A DNA stretch of 64,000 nucleotides from Nostoc sp. NMS8 (GTDB taxonomy: Bacteria > Cyanobacteriota > Cyanobacteriia > Cyanobacteriales > Nostocaceae): positions 176,519-240,518 of the forward strand of contig NZ_JABXKK010000062.1 of the NCBI RefSeq assembly GCF_017115045.1. Reading direction: 5' to 3'. Under the pieces are notes generated by a model. That model did no database searches and was not told the DNA's origin. It saw nothing but the letters and a program-made list of their open reading frames with translations. Numbering within the stretch: position 1 is the stretch's first letter; each line of letters opens with the position of its first letter. A program made the position numbers and the translations under genes. Below, one piece after another: positions 1 to 8,025 of this stretch.

Positions 1-36
1 AACAGGAAAATTTAATCTTCACAATTCTCATTCAAC

Positions 37-510
37 TTAAGATTCACTTGACTTAATACTCATTTTATCTAACAATTTAGTGATTTTTTGAGCTTTTTCA
101 GGTTGCCGCTGTTTTTGTAATAAATCTTTAGCTTGTATCAGGTTAGTTTTCGCTTCTTCTTCTCGCTTTTGCTGCATGAGAATGTTTGCCAGACGCAAGT
201 AAGCATCAGGATTTTTCGGGCTGCGGCGAATTACTTCTTGGAATAATTCTGTTGCTTCTTTTACTTGTCCTTGCTGGTTTAAAACATCTCCCAAAAACAA
301 ACGCACGACATCATTTGTAGAGTTGATGGAAATCACTTTGCGAAAGGCTGCTTCTGCACCTTGGTAATCTTTTGCTTGAGCAAGATTGATGCCTTTTTGA
401 AACAAGTCTGAGGTTATCAAAGTTTTCCAAGCGAAATAACCAAGGATTGACAGACTGAGAACAACTACAACAGCAGCGATAATCGAACTAGTGGGAAAGG
501 TTTCTAGCAT
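37..510 (-). CDS. Membrane-anchored tetratricopeptide repeat protein
   Basis: The 157-residue product starts with one hydrophobic segment (about residues 9-29) and then has three or so TPR-like helical repeats (about 38-140; note AEAAFRKVISIN and KEATELFQEVIRRSP with the usual small and aromatic spacing). It is probably a membrane-anchored scaffold whose TPR part mediates protein contacts; the partner is unknown. Its start lies three bases after the stop codon of the prenyltransferase gene upstream, so the two are probably translated from one mRNA. The N-terminal anchor could instead be an uncleaved signal. TPR assignment is fairly sure, the role is not. Confidence 0.8.
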   Translation of the reverse strand: MLETFPTSSIIAAVVVVLSLSILGYFAWKTLITSDLFQKGINLAQAKDYQGAEAAFRKVISINSTNDVVRLFLGDVLNQQGQVKEATELFQEVIRRSPKNPDAYLRLANILMQQKREEEAKTNLIQAKDLLQKQRQPEKAQKITKLLDKMSIKSSES

Positions 511-513
511 TGT

Positions 514-1497
514 CTAAGCCAAAAGACAGGCGATAGGAAAAATCAGATATTCCATAAAAAAGAGTTTCCAGATAAATTGGTAGAATTGAGCGATCGCACT
601 TTTATCTTGTAAGTCTACCGTCAAACTCCGCAACCACAGCCAAGCCAACAGCCCCAAATGAGTAACTATCAAGAATATGGGATTAACTGAGGCGACGTGT
701 AGCACCCCAACCAGAATAATTCCCAAATAGCAGGCAGTTATTACCCAAAGAGACAAATTAAACACAGCTTGCGAGCCGAGTTTGATGGTGAAAGTAGTAA
801 TATTGTAGAGGCGATCGCCTTCCATATCGGGGATATCTTTAAAAATCGCGATCGCAAAGGTAAACACCAAAATAAATAACGTCAGCACCCATACCACAGG
901 CGGAATTGTTTGGCTTTGGTGCAACGCCCAACTGTAATGCAGATATAACCCTAAGTTCACAATCGTACCGCGCACCGAAAAAATACACAGCGCCGCCCAA
1001 ACGGGAAACTGTTTCAAGCGAATTGGCGGTAAAGAATAAGCAGTACCAATGGCCAAACTAATCGCCACCATCCCCAATAAGAACGGGCCAGTTAGCCACG
1101 CCACAACCAGCGCCAAAATCCCAGTAGAAGCAACAATTAATTGCCCTGTTTGCTGAGAAAACTCACCAGATGCTAGGGGTAAATGAGGCTTATTAATCTT
1201 GTCAATTTCCACATCTTCTAATTGATTCAGCCCCACAATGTAGACATTGCCACACAGACAAGCAATCCATGCGCCCAACAAAGGGAGTAGTGAATACCTT
1301 GTAGAGACGCGATTCATCACGTCTATATTTATCGCACCTGTACTAATGGCAACAGCAATTAAATATAAACCCAAAACACTTAGGCTTGTACCAATAATTG
1401 TGTGCGGGCGAGAGAATTTCCAGAAAGCGTATAACCACTGGAAATATGATTGAACGGGTTTGCCTGATAAAGGGCTGTTTTGAGAACTCTGGCTCAT
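514..1497 (-). CDS. hpt: Homogentisate phytyltransferase (UbiA family)
   Basis: The 327-residue polytopic membrane protein belongs to the UbiA prenyltransferase family. The first Asp-rich motif is NQLEDVEIDKINKPHLPLAS (about 92-111) and the second is KDIPDMEGD (about 220-228); both bind the prenyl diphosphate through Mg2+. The NKPHLPLASGE continuation is typical of plant and cyanobacterial homogentisate phytyltransferases, which join homogentisate to phytyl diphosphate as the first committed step of tocopherol synthesis. About eight or nine membrane segments are visible. Other UbiA enzymes (chlorophyll synthase, menaquinone enzymes) are less likely because of that signature. A TPR protein gene follows immediately. 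Confidence 0.85.
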   Translation of the reverse strand: MSQSSQNSPLSGKPVQSYFQWLYAFWKFSRPHTIIGTSLSVLGLYLIAVAISTGAINIDVMNRVSTRYSLLPLLGAWIACLCGNVYIVGLNQLEDVEIDKINKPHLPLASGEFSQQTGQLIVASTGILALVVAWLTGPFLLGMVAISLAIGTAYSLPPIRLKQFPVWAALCIFSVRGTIVNLGLYLHYSWALHQSQTIPPVVWVLTLFILVFTFAIAIFKDIPDMEGDRLYNITTFTIKLGSQAVFNLSLWVITACYLGIILVGVLHVASVNPIFLIVTHLGLLAWLWLRSLTVDLQDKSAIAQFYQFIWKLFFMEYLIFPIACLLA

Positions 1498-1640
1498 GAG
1501 TAGCTTAAATACTGTATTCTGGCTAGTTGTTAATCATTGTTACAGAATTTGGTCATTAACAAGAACCAAAAACCTACATAGTATCTAAGTAAGCCGATGA
1601 GAAAAATTTAATGTATATTATGAAGAAATATAAATTAGCT

Positions 1641-1715
1641 GTAGGGTGTGTTATGCCGTAGGCTAACGCACCTGAGATTGTTGACGATGGAGCGCTTGGC
1701 GACAACACACCCTAC
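1641..1715. repeat. Short inverted-repeat element with 12-bp perfect ends
   Basis: The element begins GTAGGGTGTGTT and ends with the exact complement AACACACCCTAC, enclosing about 50 bp. A related half-element (gtgtgttatgcc, then aggctaacgca) occurs near 44099-44127. It looks like a small non-autonomous mobile element of the kind common in Nostoc. The rest of the 1498-2060 gap holds no gene that I can support. Confidence 0.6.
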
Positions 1716-1983
1716 ATTAAAATTCCTTAATATAGCTGGAAATATTACCACAAAGTTACTTATATCTTCGGTTCTTCAGTACCTTTGATGCTCAAGTTCC
1801 AGTTAAAAATCTCAGAAGTCTCGCCATTTGCAGGTGGAGCTTTTACCATAGTGCTGAGTACTGATCTTACTCAGCACTCAGCACTCTAAGCCGTTGCGCT
1901 TTGCTTCACACAACCGACATTTTTCACAAAGCCAAGCGTATTGAACTATAGAATTGCTATTTGATTGGCTCTCCACCAAGATA

Positions 1984-2024
1984 AAAATATCCCCGACTTC
2001 TTTAAGAAGTCAGGGATCTTTTTG
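1984..2024 (-). terminator. Rho-independent terminator of the 49-residue gene
   Basis: On the minus strand a stem built from ATCCCTGACTTC and GAAGTCGGGGAT (one G-T pair) is followed by a run of T. It lies about 40 bases after the stop codon of the small gene. The plus strand also shows a T run, so it could work both ways. Confidence 0.75.
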
Positions 2025-2060
2025 TTCATAACTATTTTTTAAATGCTGTATCAGCACCTA

Positions 2061-2210
2061 CTAATTATCATCTTTACGCTTATCGTAAGGCTCACCTGTA
2101 AAAGGTTGTATCCCAATAACAGGATAGGCATCATCCGTAGGGCCAAAAATCCGCATCGCAGCTTCAGAAATATACTGAGTTATGTTAGCAATGATTTTGG
2201 AAATAGCCAT
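2061..2210 (-). CDS. Small conserved-looking 49-residue protein
   Basis: An open frame of 49 codons begins MAISKIIANITQYIS and ends FTGEPYDKRKDDN. A strong ribosome binding site (GAGGAG, nine bases before ATG) and a terminator right after the gene support it as a real unit. The N-terminal half could form an amphipathic helix; the C-terminal half holds PTDDAYP, IQPFTGEP and a charged tail. I think similar small proteins occur in other Nostoc genomes, but I cannot name the family. No function is proposed. The ribosome site lies in the arm of a small hairpin and a 22-bp palindrome lies upstream, suggesting regulation. Confidence 0.7.
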   Translation of the reverse strand: MAISKIIANITQYISEAAMRIFGPTDDAYPVIGIQPFTGEPYDKRKDDN

Positions 2211-2216
2211 AATATT

Positions 2217-2236
2217 TGACTCCTCTTTTCGAGTCA
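2217..2236 (-). promoter_or_regulatory. Hairpin covering the ribosome binding site
   Basis: On the minus strand TGACTC, eight loop bases and GAGTCA can pair. The 3' arm and loop contain the GAGGAG ribosome site of the 49-residue gene, so folding could reduce its translation. The stem is only six pairs, so the effect may be weak. Confidence 0.4.
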
Positions 2237-2285
2237 CTTCAATGGTGATGCCTATACTGTAATGCTAATATTTAAAGCTGGCTCT

Positions 2286-2307
2286 AATTCTCAATATATT
2301 GAGAATT
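2286..2307. promoter_or_regulatory. 22-bp perfect palindrome, candidate operator
   Basis: AATTCTCAATA is followed directly by its exact complement. It lies about 75-97 bases before the start of the 49-residue minus-strand gene and overlaps a TTGAGA that could be a -35 box, with AT-rich -10 candidates 16-17 bases on. This fits a repressor site. I cannot say which regulator binds it. Confidence 0.45.
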
Positions 2308-2598
2308 TATGCAATGTTTATTTAGATAAGTTCGCAATACTTTAGCTTCTTAAAAAGCCAAACTTTTATCTTCGATTCTAATTGTAACATAGTTATTTCT
2401 TCAACCCTAGTCGAGGAAAGAGGCTGGCAAACAAACTTTCTCTGACAGAATCTTGTTTTTTTCATTAGCCGCCCGTTCCGATTAACATTATTGCTAGCTA
2501 TTACTATTAAAAAATATTAAATATTTGATAAAGTTAGTATTAATTTGACTATGAATCTGCCTTTTGACAGCGATCTGAGAAAATATACTTGCTGGGAG

Positions 2599-2630
2599 TT
2601 GACATTATTTATGGTAAATATTACCATAAA
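2599..2630 (+). promoter_or_regulatory. pncB promoter with probable NrtR operator
   Basis: A consensus -35 box TTGACA (2599-2604) is followed after 17 bases by TACCAT (2622-2627). A perfect palindrome, TTTATGGTAA, three bases, TTACCATAAA (2608-2630), covers the spacer and the -10 box. A repressor bound here would block RNA polymerase. The nearby gene for an NrtR-type regulator and the known role of NrtR in repressing NAD genes make it the likely protein; the exact site for this lineage is my inference. Confidence 0.6.
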
Positions 2631-2661
2631 TGAAAGAAGCATCTTGTAAGGAAGCTCTTGC

Positions 2662-4068
2662 ATGACAACTTTGCCAGATTTGAATTATGTACATAAACAG
2701 CAAAGCCAGCAGAACCAGGAATTAAACCTCTCTGCGGATGACTACAGCTTGCTGACCGACCTTTACCAGTTAACGATGGCAGCTTGTTACACAGGTGAAG
2801 GTATAGAACAACGACGGGCAAGCTTTGAATTGTCTGTCAGACGATTGCCAGAGGGTTTTGGTTATTTAATTGCAATGGGGCTAACACAGGCATTGGAATA
2901 TTTAGCCAAAATCCGCTTTAGTTCCGCGCAAATTGCGGCATTACAGGCAACGGGAATTTTTGCTCACGCAGGCGATCGCTTTTGGTCACTTTTAGCTGAG
3001 GGAAAATTTACGGGTGACGTTTGGGCAGTACCAGAAGGGACAGCTGTGTTTGCCAATCAACCACTGTTGCGGGTGGAAGCACCCCTGTGGCAAGCCCAAC
3101 TAGTAGAAACTTACCTTTTAAATACGATTAATTACCAGACTTTGATTGCCACAAGAGCAGCGCGGCTGCGGGATATTGCGGGGGAATCAGCAACACTTTT
3201 AGAATTTGGCACAAGACGAGCATTTAGTCCCCAAGGGTCTTTGTGGGCGGCGCGGGCGGCGTTGGCGGGTGGGTTAGATTCCACTTCCAATGTGTTAGCA
3301 GCGCTACAACTGGGAGAAAAGCCAAGTGGTACGATGGCACACGCCCTGGTGATGGCGTTGTCAGCAATAGAAGGCACTGAAGAACAAGCCTTTAGTGCAT
3401 TTCATCGATATTTTCCGGGTGCGCCATTGCTGATTGATACTTACGATACCATTGCTGCTGCCGGGCGCTTGGCCGAAAAAGTAAATTCTGGGGAAATGCA
3501 ATTAACAGGAGTGCGATTGGACTCAGGAGATTTAGTTACCTTATCAAAACAGGTGCGATCGCTCCTTCCCGGTGTGCCAATTTTTGCTAGTGGCGACTTG
3601 GATGAGTGGGAAATTGCCAGATTAAAAGCTGCTGGGGCGCAAATTGATGGTTATGGACTGGGAACGCGACTAGTTACAGGTTCGCCTGTAAATGGAGTCT
3701 ATAAACTTGTAGACATTGATGGCATCCCAGTGATGAAGCAGTCTAGTGGTAAGGTTACTTATCCGGGACGCAAGCAGATTTTTCGCTCATTTACAGGAGG
3801 TAAGGTAAAAGCAGACAGGTTGGGACTCTTAGGTGAAAGTTTTCTGGACGAAGAACCTTTGTTGCAGTTGGTAGTGCAAGAAGGTGAACGAGTGCAGCCG
3901 TTGGAGTCGTTGGCAACAATTCGTCAACGTACCGCCGCCTCAGTTGCCAGTTTGCCACAACAAACACGGCGCTTGGATCATCCTGTAGCTGTAGAAGTGG
4001 AGATTTCTGAGGGGTTACGGGTGTTAACTGAAGAAACTAAGAAACGAACCGCCAAGGACGCAAAGTAA
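2662..4068 (+). CDS. pncB: Nicotinate phosphoribosyltransferase
   Basis: The 468-residue product matches nicotinate phosphoribosyltransferase, which makes nicotinate mononucleotide from nicotinate, PRPP and ATP in the NAD salvage (Preiss-Handler) route. Visible family marks are LLTDLYQLTMA near the N-terminus, FGTRRAFSPQG, the AHALVMAL segment, LDSGDL and GYGLGTRLVT in the type II phosphoribosyltransferase core. The ATG follows an AAGGAAG ribosome site. It is the first gene of a tight pncB-nadD-nrtR unit; nadD starts two bases after its stop. The promoter carries a palindrome likely to bind NrtR, so transcription should rise when NAD precursors are short. Length is normal for the family. Confidence 0.93.
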   Translation: MTTLPDLNYVHKQQSQQNQELNLSADDYSLLTDLYQLTMAACYTGEGIEQRRASFELSVRRLPEGFGYLIAMGLTQALEYLAKIRFSSAQIAALQATGIFAHAGDRFWSLLAEGKFTGDVWAVPEGTAVFANQPLLRVEAPLWQAQLVETYLLNTINYQTLIATRAARLRDIAGESATLLEFGTRRAFSPQGSLWAARAALAGGLDSTSNVLAALQLGEKPSGTMAHALVMALSAIEGTEEQAFSAFHRYFPGAPLLIDTYDTIAAAGRLAEKVNSGEMQLTGVRLDSGDLVTLSKQVRSLLPGVPIFASGDLDEWEIARLKAAGAQIDGYGLGTRLVTGSPVNGVYKLVDIDGIPVMKQSSGKVTYPGRKQIFRSFTGGKVKADRLGLLGESFLDEEPLLQLVVQEGERVQPLESLATIRQRTAASVASLPQQTRRLDHPVAVEVEISEGLRVLTEETKKRTAKDAK

Positions 4069-4069
4069 G

Positions 4070-4672
4070 ATGATGAGAGTTGCTTTGTTTGGTACTAGTG
4101 CCGATCCACCAACTGCTGGACATCAAAAAATTCTGAGTTGGTTGTCTGAGGGTTATGATTGGGTAGCGGTTTGGGCCGCGGATAATCCATTTAAGTCCCA
4201 TCAAACACCTTTGGAACATCGGGCGGCAATGTTACGATTGTTAATTGCGGATATAGACGCACCACGCCACAATATTGCTTTAGAACAAGAATTGAGTAGC
4301 TTTAGAACACTGGAAACAGTAGAAAAAGCAAAGGTTATTTGGGGTGAGGATGCTGAATTAACAATGATCATTGGTTCAGATTTACTGAGTCAGCTACCAC
4401 GTTGGTATCGCATTGAAGATTTGTTACAGGAAGTGCAACTACTGATTGTACCGCGACCCGGATATGCAATAGATGAATCTAGTTCAGAGGTAGTGCAAAA
4501 GCTGGGAGGGAAAATTGCGATCGCTAGTCTGACCGGTCTAGATGTTTCCTCAACAGCGTACCGCGAACATGGAGATTCTCAAGCCCTCATAGCCCCTGTA
4601 GTTGCCTATATTAATCGAGAGCATTTGTACGAATGCCAGGACGTTCACAAAAAAAGATACCAACTCCGTTAA
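4070..4672 (+). CDS. nadD: Nicotinate-nucleotide adenylyltransferase
   Basis: The 200-residue protein is a nucleotidyltransferase of the NadD type, turning nicotinate mononucleotide and ATP into deamido-NAD. The ATP-binding motif appears as GTSADPPTAGH (residues 8-18, TxGH form) and the C-terminal SSTAYR replaces the usual ISSTxIR. It follows pncB by one base, so translation is probably coupled; a second ATG at codon 2 is equally possible. The last 40 bases overlap the start of the nrtR gene. It sits between the enzyme before it (pncB) and the one after it (nadE) in the same pathway, which strengthens the call. Confidence 0.9.
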   Translation: MMRVALFGTSADPPTAGHQKILSWLSEGYDWVAVWAADNPFKSHQTPLEHRAAMLRLLIADIDAPRHNIALEQELSSFRTLETVEKAKVIWGEDAELTMIIGSDLLSQLPRWYRIEDLLQEVQLLIVPRPGYAIDESSSEVVQKLGGKIAIASLTGLDVSSTAYREHGDSQALIAPVVAYINREHLYECQDVHKKRYQLR

Positions 4673-5379
4673 ACCAACAACCTTTGGCCGATTTCAAGGT
4701 TGGTGTTGATAATGTAATTTTTTCTGTAGATACTGTACAAAATCGGCTGTTAGTTCTCCTAGTAATGCGACAGCAAGAACCATTTTTAAATCATTGGAGT
4801 CTTCCCGGTACTTTGGTACGTCCCGGAGAGTCTTTAGAAGATGCCGCCTATCGCATTATGGCAGAGAAAATTAAGGTCAATAATCTCTACTTAGAACAAC
4901 TGTATACATTTGGCGGGCCGAATCGCGATCCACGGGAAGCAACTGATAGTTATGGTGTGCGTTATCTATCAGTTAGTTATTTTGCCCTAGTGCGATTTGA
5001 AGAAGCCGAATTAATTGCCGATCGCATGACTGGTATAGCTTGGTATCCAGTCAAACAAGTGCCGCAACTAGCTTTTGACCATAATGAAATTCTGGCCTAT
5101 GGACATAGGCGGTTGCGAAATAAATTAGAGTATAGCCCGGTGGCTTTTGAAGTCTTGCCAGAAATGTTCACCTTGAATGATTTATATCAGTTATACGCCA
5201 CAGTTTTAGGTGACAATTTTTCCGATTATTCTAATTTTCGGGCACGTCTACTCAAGTTAGGTTTTTTATGCGATACCGGAATTAAGGTATCGCGGGGTGC
5301 TGGCCGTCCAGCTAGCTTGTACAAGTTTGACGCTGAAGCTTTTGCCCCCTTAAAAGATAAACCTTTAGTGTTTATTTAG
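4633..5379 (+). CDS. nrtR: NrtR-type transcriptional regulator (Nudix-like sensor plus winged helix)
   Basis: The 248-residue protein has an N-terminal Nudix fold (about 20-160) and a C-terminal winged-helix domain (about 165-240) ending in GRPASLYKF (224-232), a mark of NrtR regulators. The Nudix box (about 59-80) is degenerate: the catalytic RExxEE is replaced by YRIMAEK, so it probably senses ADP-ribose or a related NAD metabolite instead of hydrolysing it. The start overlaps nadD by 40 bases, implying co-expression and hence autoregulation of the pncB-nadD-nrtR unit. NrtR proteins are known repressors of NAD synthesis genes. A plain Nudix hydrolase is less likely given the missing glutamates. 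Confidence 0.88.
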   Translation: MPGRSQKKIPTPLNQQPLADFKVGVDNVIFSVDTVQNRLLVLLVMRQQEPFLNHWSLPGTLVRPGESLEDAAYRIMAEKIKVNNLYLEQLYTFGGPNRDPREATDSYGVRYLSVSYFALVRFEEAELIADRMTGIAWYPVKQVPQLAFDHNEILAYGHRRLRNKLEYSPVAFEVLPEMFTLNDLYQLYATVLGDNFSDYSNFRARLLKLGFLCDTGIKVSRGAGRPASLYKFDAEAFAPLKDKPLVFI

Positions 5380-5408
5380 CAAATCAGTTTGCTGAGTCCA
5401 AAATCCTG

Positions 5409-5542
5409 CAATACCCTTCGGTTAAGATCCCCCCGCCTGCGGCGACCCCCTTCTTAAGGGGGTAAAAGAGGGTTATAAACCCCATTTTTAAGGGGGGTTG
5501 GGGGGATCTTCAAAATATTAAAACGTTAACCGAACCGTATTG
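5409..5542. repeat. Small inverted-repeat element, family B copy 1
   Basis: The ends are CAATACCCTTCGGTTAAG and its near-complement TTAACCGAACCGTATTG. The inside is a second inverted repeat of the agatccccc/gggggatct kind. Related copies with different insides lie at 25927-26015 and about 46550-46680. It fills most of the gap between nrtR and nadE, so nadE probably has its own promoter (a TTGACA occurs near 5571). Confidence 0.65.
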
Positions 5543-5610
5543 CAAAGTCCTGAGTAACTTCTTTTGACTCTTGACAAATGACAAATGACCAATGACTAAT
5601 AACAAATAAT

Positions 5611-7365
5611 ATGAAAATAGCGATCGCTCAAATTAATCCTACTATCGGTGATTTACTTTTAAATGCCCAAAAAATCCTGGAGGCGGCACAACGAGCAGCA
5701 TCTAGCGGTGCGCGTTTGTTGTTGACACCAGAACTTTCTTTGTGCGGCTATCCACCAAGAGATTTATTACTAAATCCTAGTTTTGTGGAAGCGATGGGCA
5801 TTACTTTACAAAACTTGGCTCAGGATTTACCACCAAATTTAGCTGTGTTGGTAGGAACTATTGAACAGAACCTCGAAGCGTCTATTACTGGCGGTAAAAG
5901 TTTATTTAATAGCATGGCTTTGTTAGAAAATGACAAGGTTAAGCAAGTTTTTCATAAGCGACTTTTGCCTACTTACGATGTATTTGATGAACGTCGCTAT
6001 TTTGAACCAGGCTTGCAAGCTAATTATTTCACTTTAGATAATATCGATATTGGCGTAACTATTTGCGAAGATTTATGGAACGACGAGGAATTTTGGGGCA
6101 AACGTAGTTATGCAGTAAATCCGATTGCTGACTTAGCTATTTTAGGTGTAGATTTGATTGTAAATTTGTCTGCTTCGCCTTACACGGCTGGCAAGCAGCA
6201 GTTTCGTGAAACTATGCTCAAGCATAGTGCAATACGTTTTCAACAACCAATGATTTATGCTAATCAGGTTGGCGGAAATGATGACCTAATTTTTGATGGG
6301 CGAAGTTTTGCTTTGAATCGTCAAGGTGAAGTTATATCTCGCGCCCGTGGTTTTGAGACTGATTTATTAGTCGTGGAATTTGACGAAGCACAACGTGATT
6401 TGCAGTTGGGTTCTGTAGCACCGATATATGAATCGGAAGATGAAGAAATTTGGCAAGCATTGGTTTTAGGAGTGCGAGATTACGCTCGTAAGTGTCGCTT
6501 TTCTAAAGTAGTGTTGGGTTTAAGTGGGGGGATTGACTCTGCAATAGTAGCTGCGATCGCCACGGCTGCACTTGGTAAAGAAAATGTCCTCGGTGTTCTC
6601 ATGCCTTCCCCTTATAGTTCGGAGCATTCCATCAGTGATGCTGTGGCATTAGCCGAAAACTTGGGGATTAAAACTAATCTTTTACCAATTGGCGAGTTAA
6701 TGCAAGGCTTCGATCAAACATTAGGTGAATTGTTTGCGGGTACGGAGTTTGGACTGGCTGAAGAGAATATCCAATCGCGGATTCGCGGTAATTTATTAAT
6801 GGCGATCGCTAATAAATTTGGTTATCTGCTTTTATCTACCGGTAACAAATCAGAAATGGCGGTTGGTTACTGTACCCTTTACGGCGATATGAATGGCGGG
6901 TTAGCGGTGATTGCAGATGTTCCGAAAACCCGTGTGTATTCACTTTGCCAATGGTTAAATCGCAATAATGAAATCATCCCGCAAAACGTCTTAACTAAAC
7001 CACCCAGCGCCGAACTCAAACCAGGCCAAGTGGATCAAGATTCTCTACCGCCTTACGAAGTTTTGGACGATATTTTGCAACGCCTGATTCACAACCACCA
7101 ATCAGCAGCGCAAATTGTCGCAGCCGGTCACGATGCGGTGATTGTAGATAGAGTAATCCAAATGGTAGCGCGGGCTGAATTTAAACGGCGACAAGCACCC
7201 CCCGGCTTAAAAATCACCGATCGCGCCTTTGGAACAGGTTGGCGAATGCCAATTGCTAGTAACTGGGTTGGTGTCAAAAACGTTTACCAGGCTAAAACCA
7301 TAGCTACACCTACCTTAGTCTATCGGGATGGACAAGATGCCCATCCGCAAATCAATATTGGTTAA
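5611..7365 (+). CDS. nadE: Glutamine-dependent NAD+ synthetase
   Basis: The 584-residue enzyme has an N-terminal nitrilase-type glutaminase domain with the triad Glu41, Lys116 and Cys152 (TICEDLWND) and a C-terminal amidotransferase ATP-pyrophosphatase domain with LGLSGGIDSA (P-loop about 303-311). It converts deamido-NAD to NAD using ammonia channelled from glutamine, the last step of the pathway begun by pncB and nadD upstream. It is separated from nrtR by 231 bases of repeat DNA, so it may be transcribed separately. The stop codon is immediately followed by an inverted-repeat element. Length is normal for the long two-domain form. Confidence 0.95.
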   Translation: MKIAIAQINPTIGDLLLNAQKILEAAQRAASSGARLLLTPELSLCGYPPRDLLLNPSFVEAMGITLQNLAQDLPPNLAVLVGTIEQNLEASITGGKSLFNSMALLENDKVKQVFHKRLLPTYDVFDERRYFEPGLQANYFTLDNIDIGVTICEDLWNDEEFWGKRSYAVNPIADLAILGVDLIVNLSASPYTAGKQQFRETMLKHSAIRFQQPMIYANQVGGNDDLIFDGRSFALNRQGEVISRARGFETDLLVVEFDEAQRDLQLGSVAPIYESEDEEIWQALVLGVRDYARKCRFSKVVLGLSGGIDSAIVAAIATAALGKENVLGVLMPSPYSSEHSISDAVALAENLGIKTNLLPIGELMQGFDQTLGELFAGTEFGLAEENIQSRIRGNLLMAIANKFGYLLLSTGNKSEMAVGYCTLYGDMNGGLAVIADVPKTRVYSLCQWLNRNNEIIPQNVLTKPPSAELKPGQVDQDSLPPYEVLDDILQRLIHNHQSAAQIVAAGHDAVIVDRVIQMVARAEFKRRQAPPGLKITDRAFGTGWRMPIASNWVGVKNVYQAKTIATPTLVYRDGQDAHPQINIG

Positions 7366-7488
7366 GGGAACTCTAAGAAATAAATTATCCAATATTGTGG
7401 GGTGGGCGACACGATAACCTAGTCCATAAGGCGGCCGAGACGCCCACCCCACAAGAGTTAATTGGATACTTTTTTATTTGGAAGTCCC
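7366..7488. repeat. Small inverted-repeat element, family C copy 1
   Basis: It starts GGGAACTCTAAGAAATAAAT and ends ATTTGGAAGTCCC, with an inner inverted repeat (gtggggtgggcg / cgcccaccccac). It begins at the base after the nadE stop codon and its other end encodes the last nine residues and stop of the convergent DUF2085 gene. Other copies are at 26026-26145, about 28352-28475, 31678-31798 and about 62430-62740. Confidence 0.7.
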
Positions 7489-7991
7489 TTAGCACCCTGC
7501 CACCCATGCAAGATTGGCATAGTAAACAATCCCCATGCCAAACCCGTAATTAACCCAAAAGGCGTAACTAGATAATTATTAAAATTCCACAAACCAAAAA
7601 CTTGTGCTGCCAATTCCAAAGGATAAGACATCATCAGCACACTTGCGATCGCCACACCACTCCAGCCATACTGACTCAACCAGTAAAATCCCTTACTACC
7701 AGTTATGCCATACAGCAGACGAGTAATCAGCAAACCCGTGACAGTGCCGTAGCAGCGCATACACACAGCCATAATAAACGGTGGTGCTAAATCTAACCCC
7801 ATATCTGGTTGCGGACAGACATGATTACCCATGAAATAAATGATGTCCGCAATTCCAGGAAGCAAAGACACTCCAGACGCAGCCAAAAAGGGAGCGATAG
7901 GCGGGCCAAAAACCATTCCTATCAACAAGAAATCAGCAATCAAACTGACCCAATTAACCTGCAACTCTTCACTAAAAGCTACTCTTGTCAT
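7458..7991 (-). CDS. DUF2085 family membrane protein
   Basis: The 177-residue protein has four or five hydrophobic segments and the DUF2085 pattern: NHVCPQPDMG followed by a conserved CMRCYGTVTG segment (about 80-90), which has paired cysteines. The function of the family is unknown; the cysteines could bind metal or heme or form a disulfide, but that is a guess. The C-terminal residues GLPNKKVSN and the stop codon come from the end of a small inverted-repeat element, so the native C-terminus has been altered. It is convergent with nadE and follows agrE on the same strand by about 35 bases, possibly as one transcript. Confidence 0.75.
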   Translation of the reverse strand: MTRVAFSEELQVNWVSLIADFLLIGMVFGPPIAPFLAASGVSLLPGIADIIYFMGNHVCPQPDMGLDLAPPFIMAVCMRCYGTVTGLLITRLLYGITGSKGFYWLSQYGWSGVAIASVLMMSYPLELAAQVFGLWNFNNYLVTPFGLITGLAWGLFTMPILHGWQGAKGLPNKKVSN

Positions 7992-8025
7992 CTCCCTTTC
8001 TCTGCGTCCTCTGCGGTTCGTTCTT

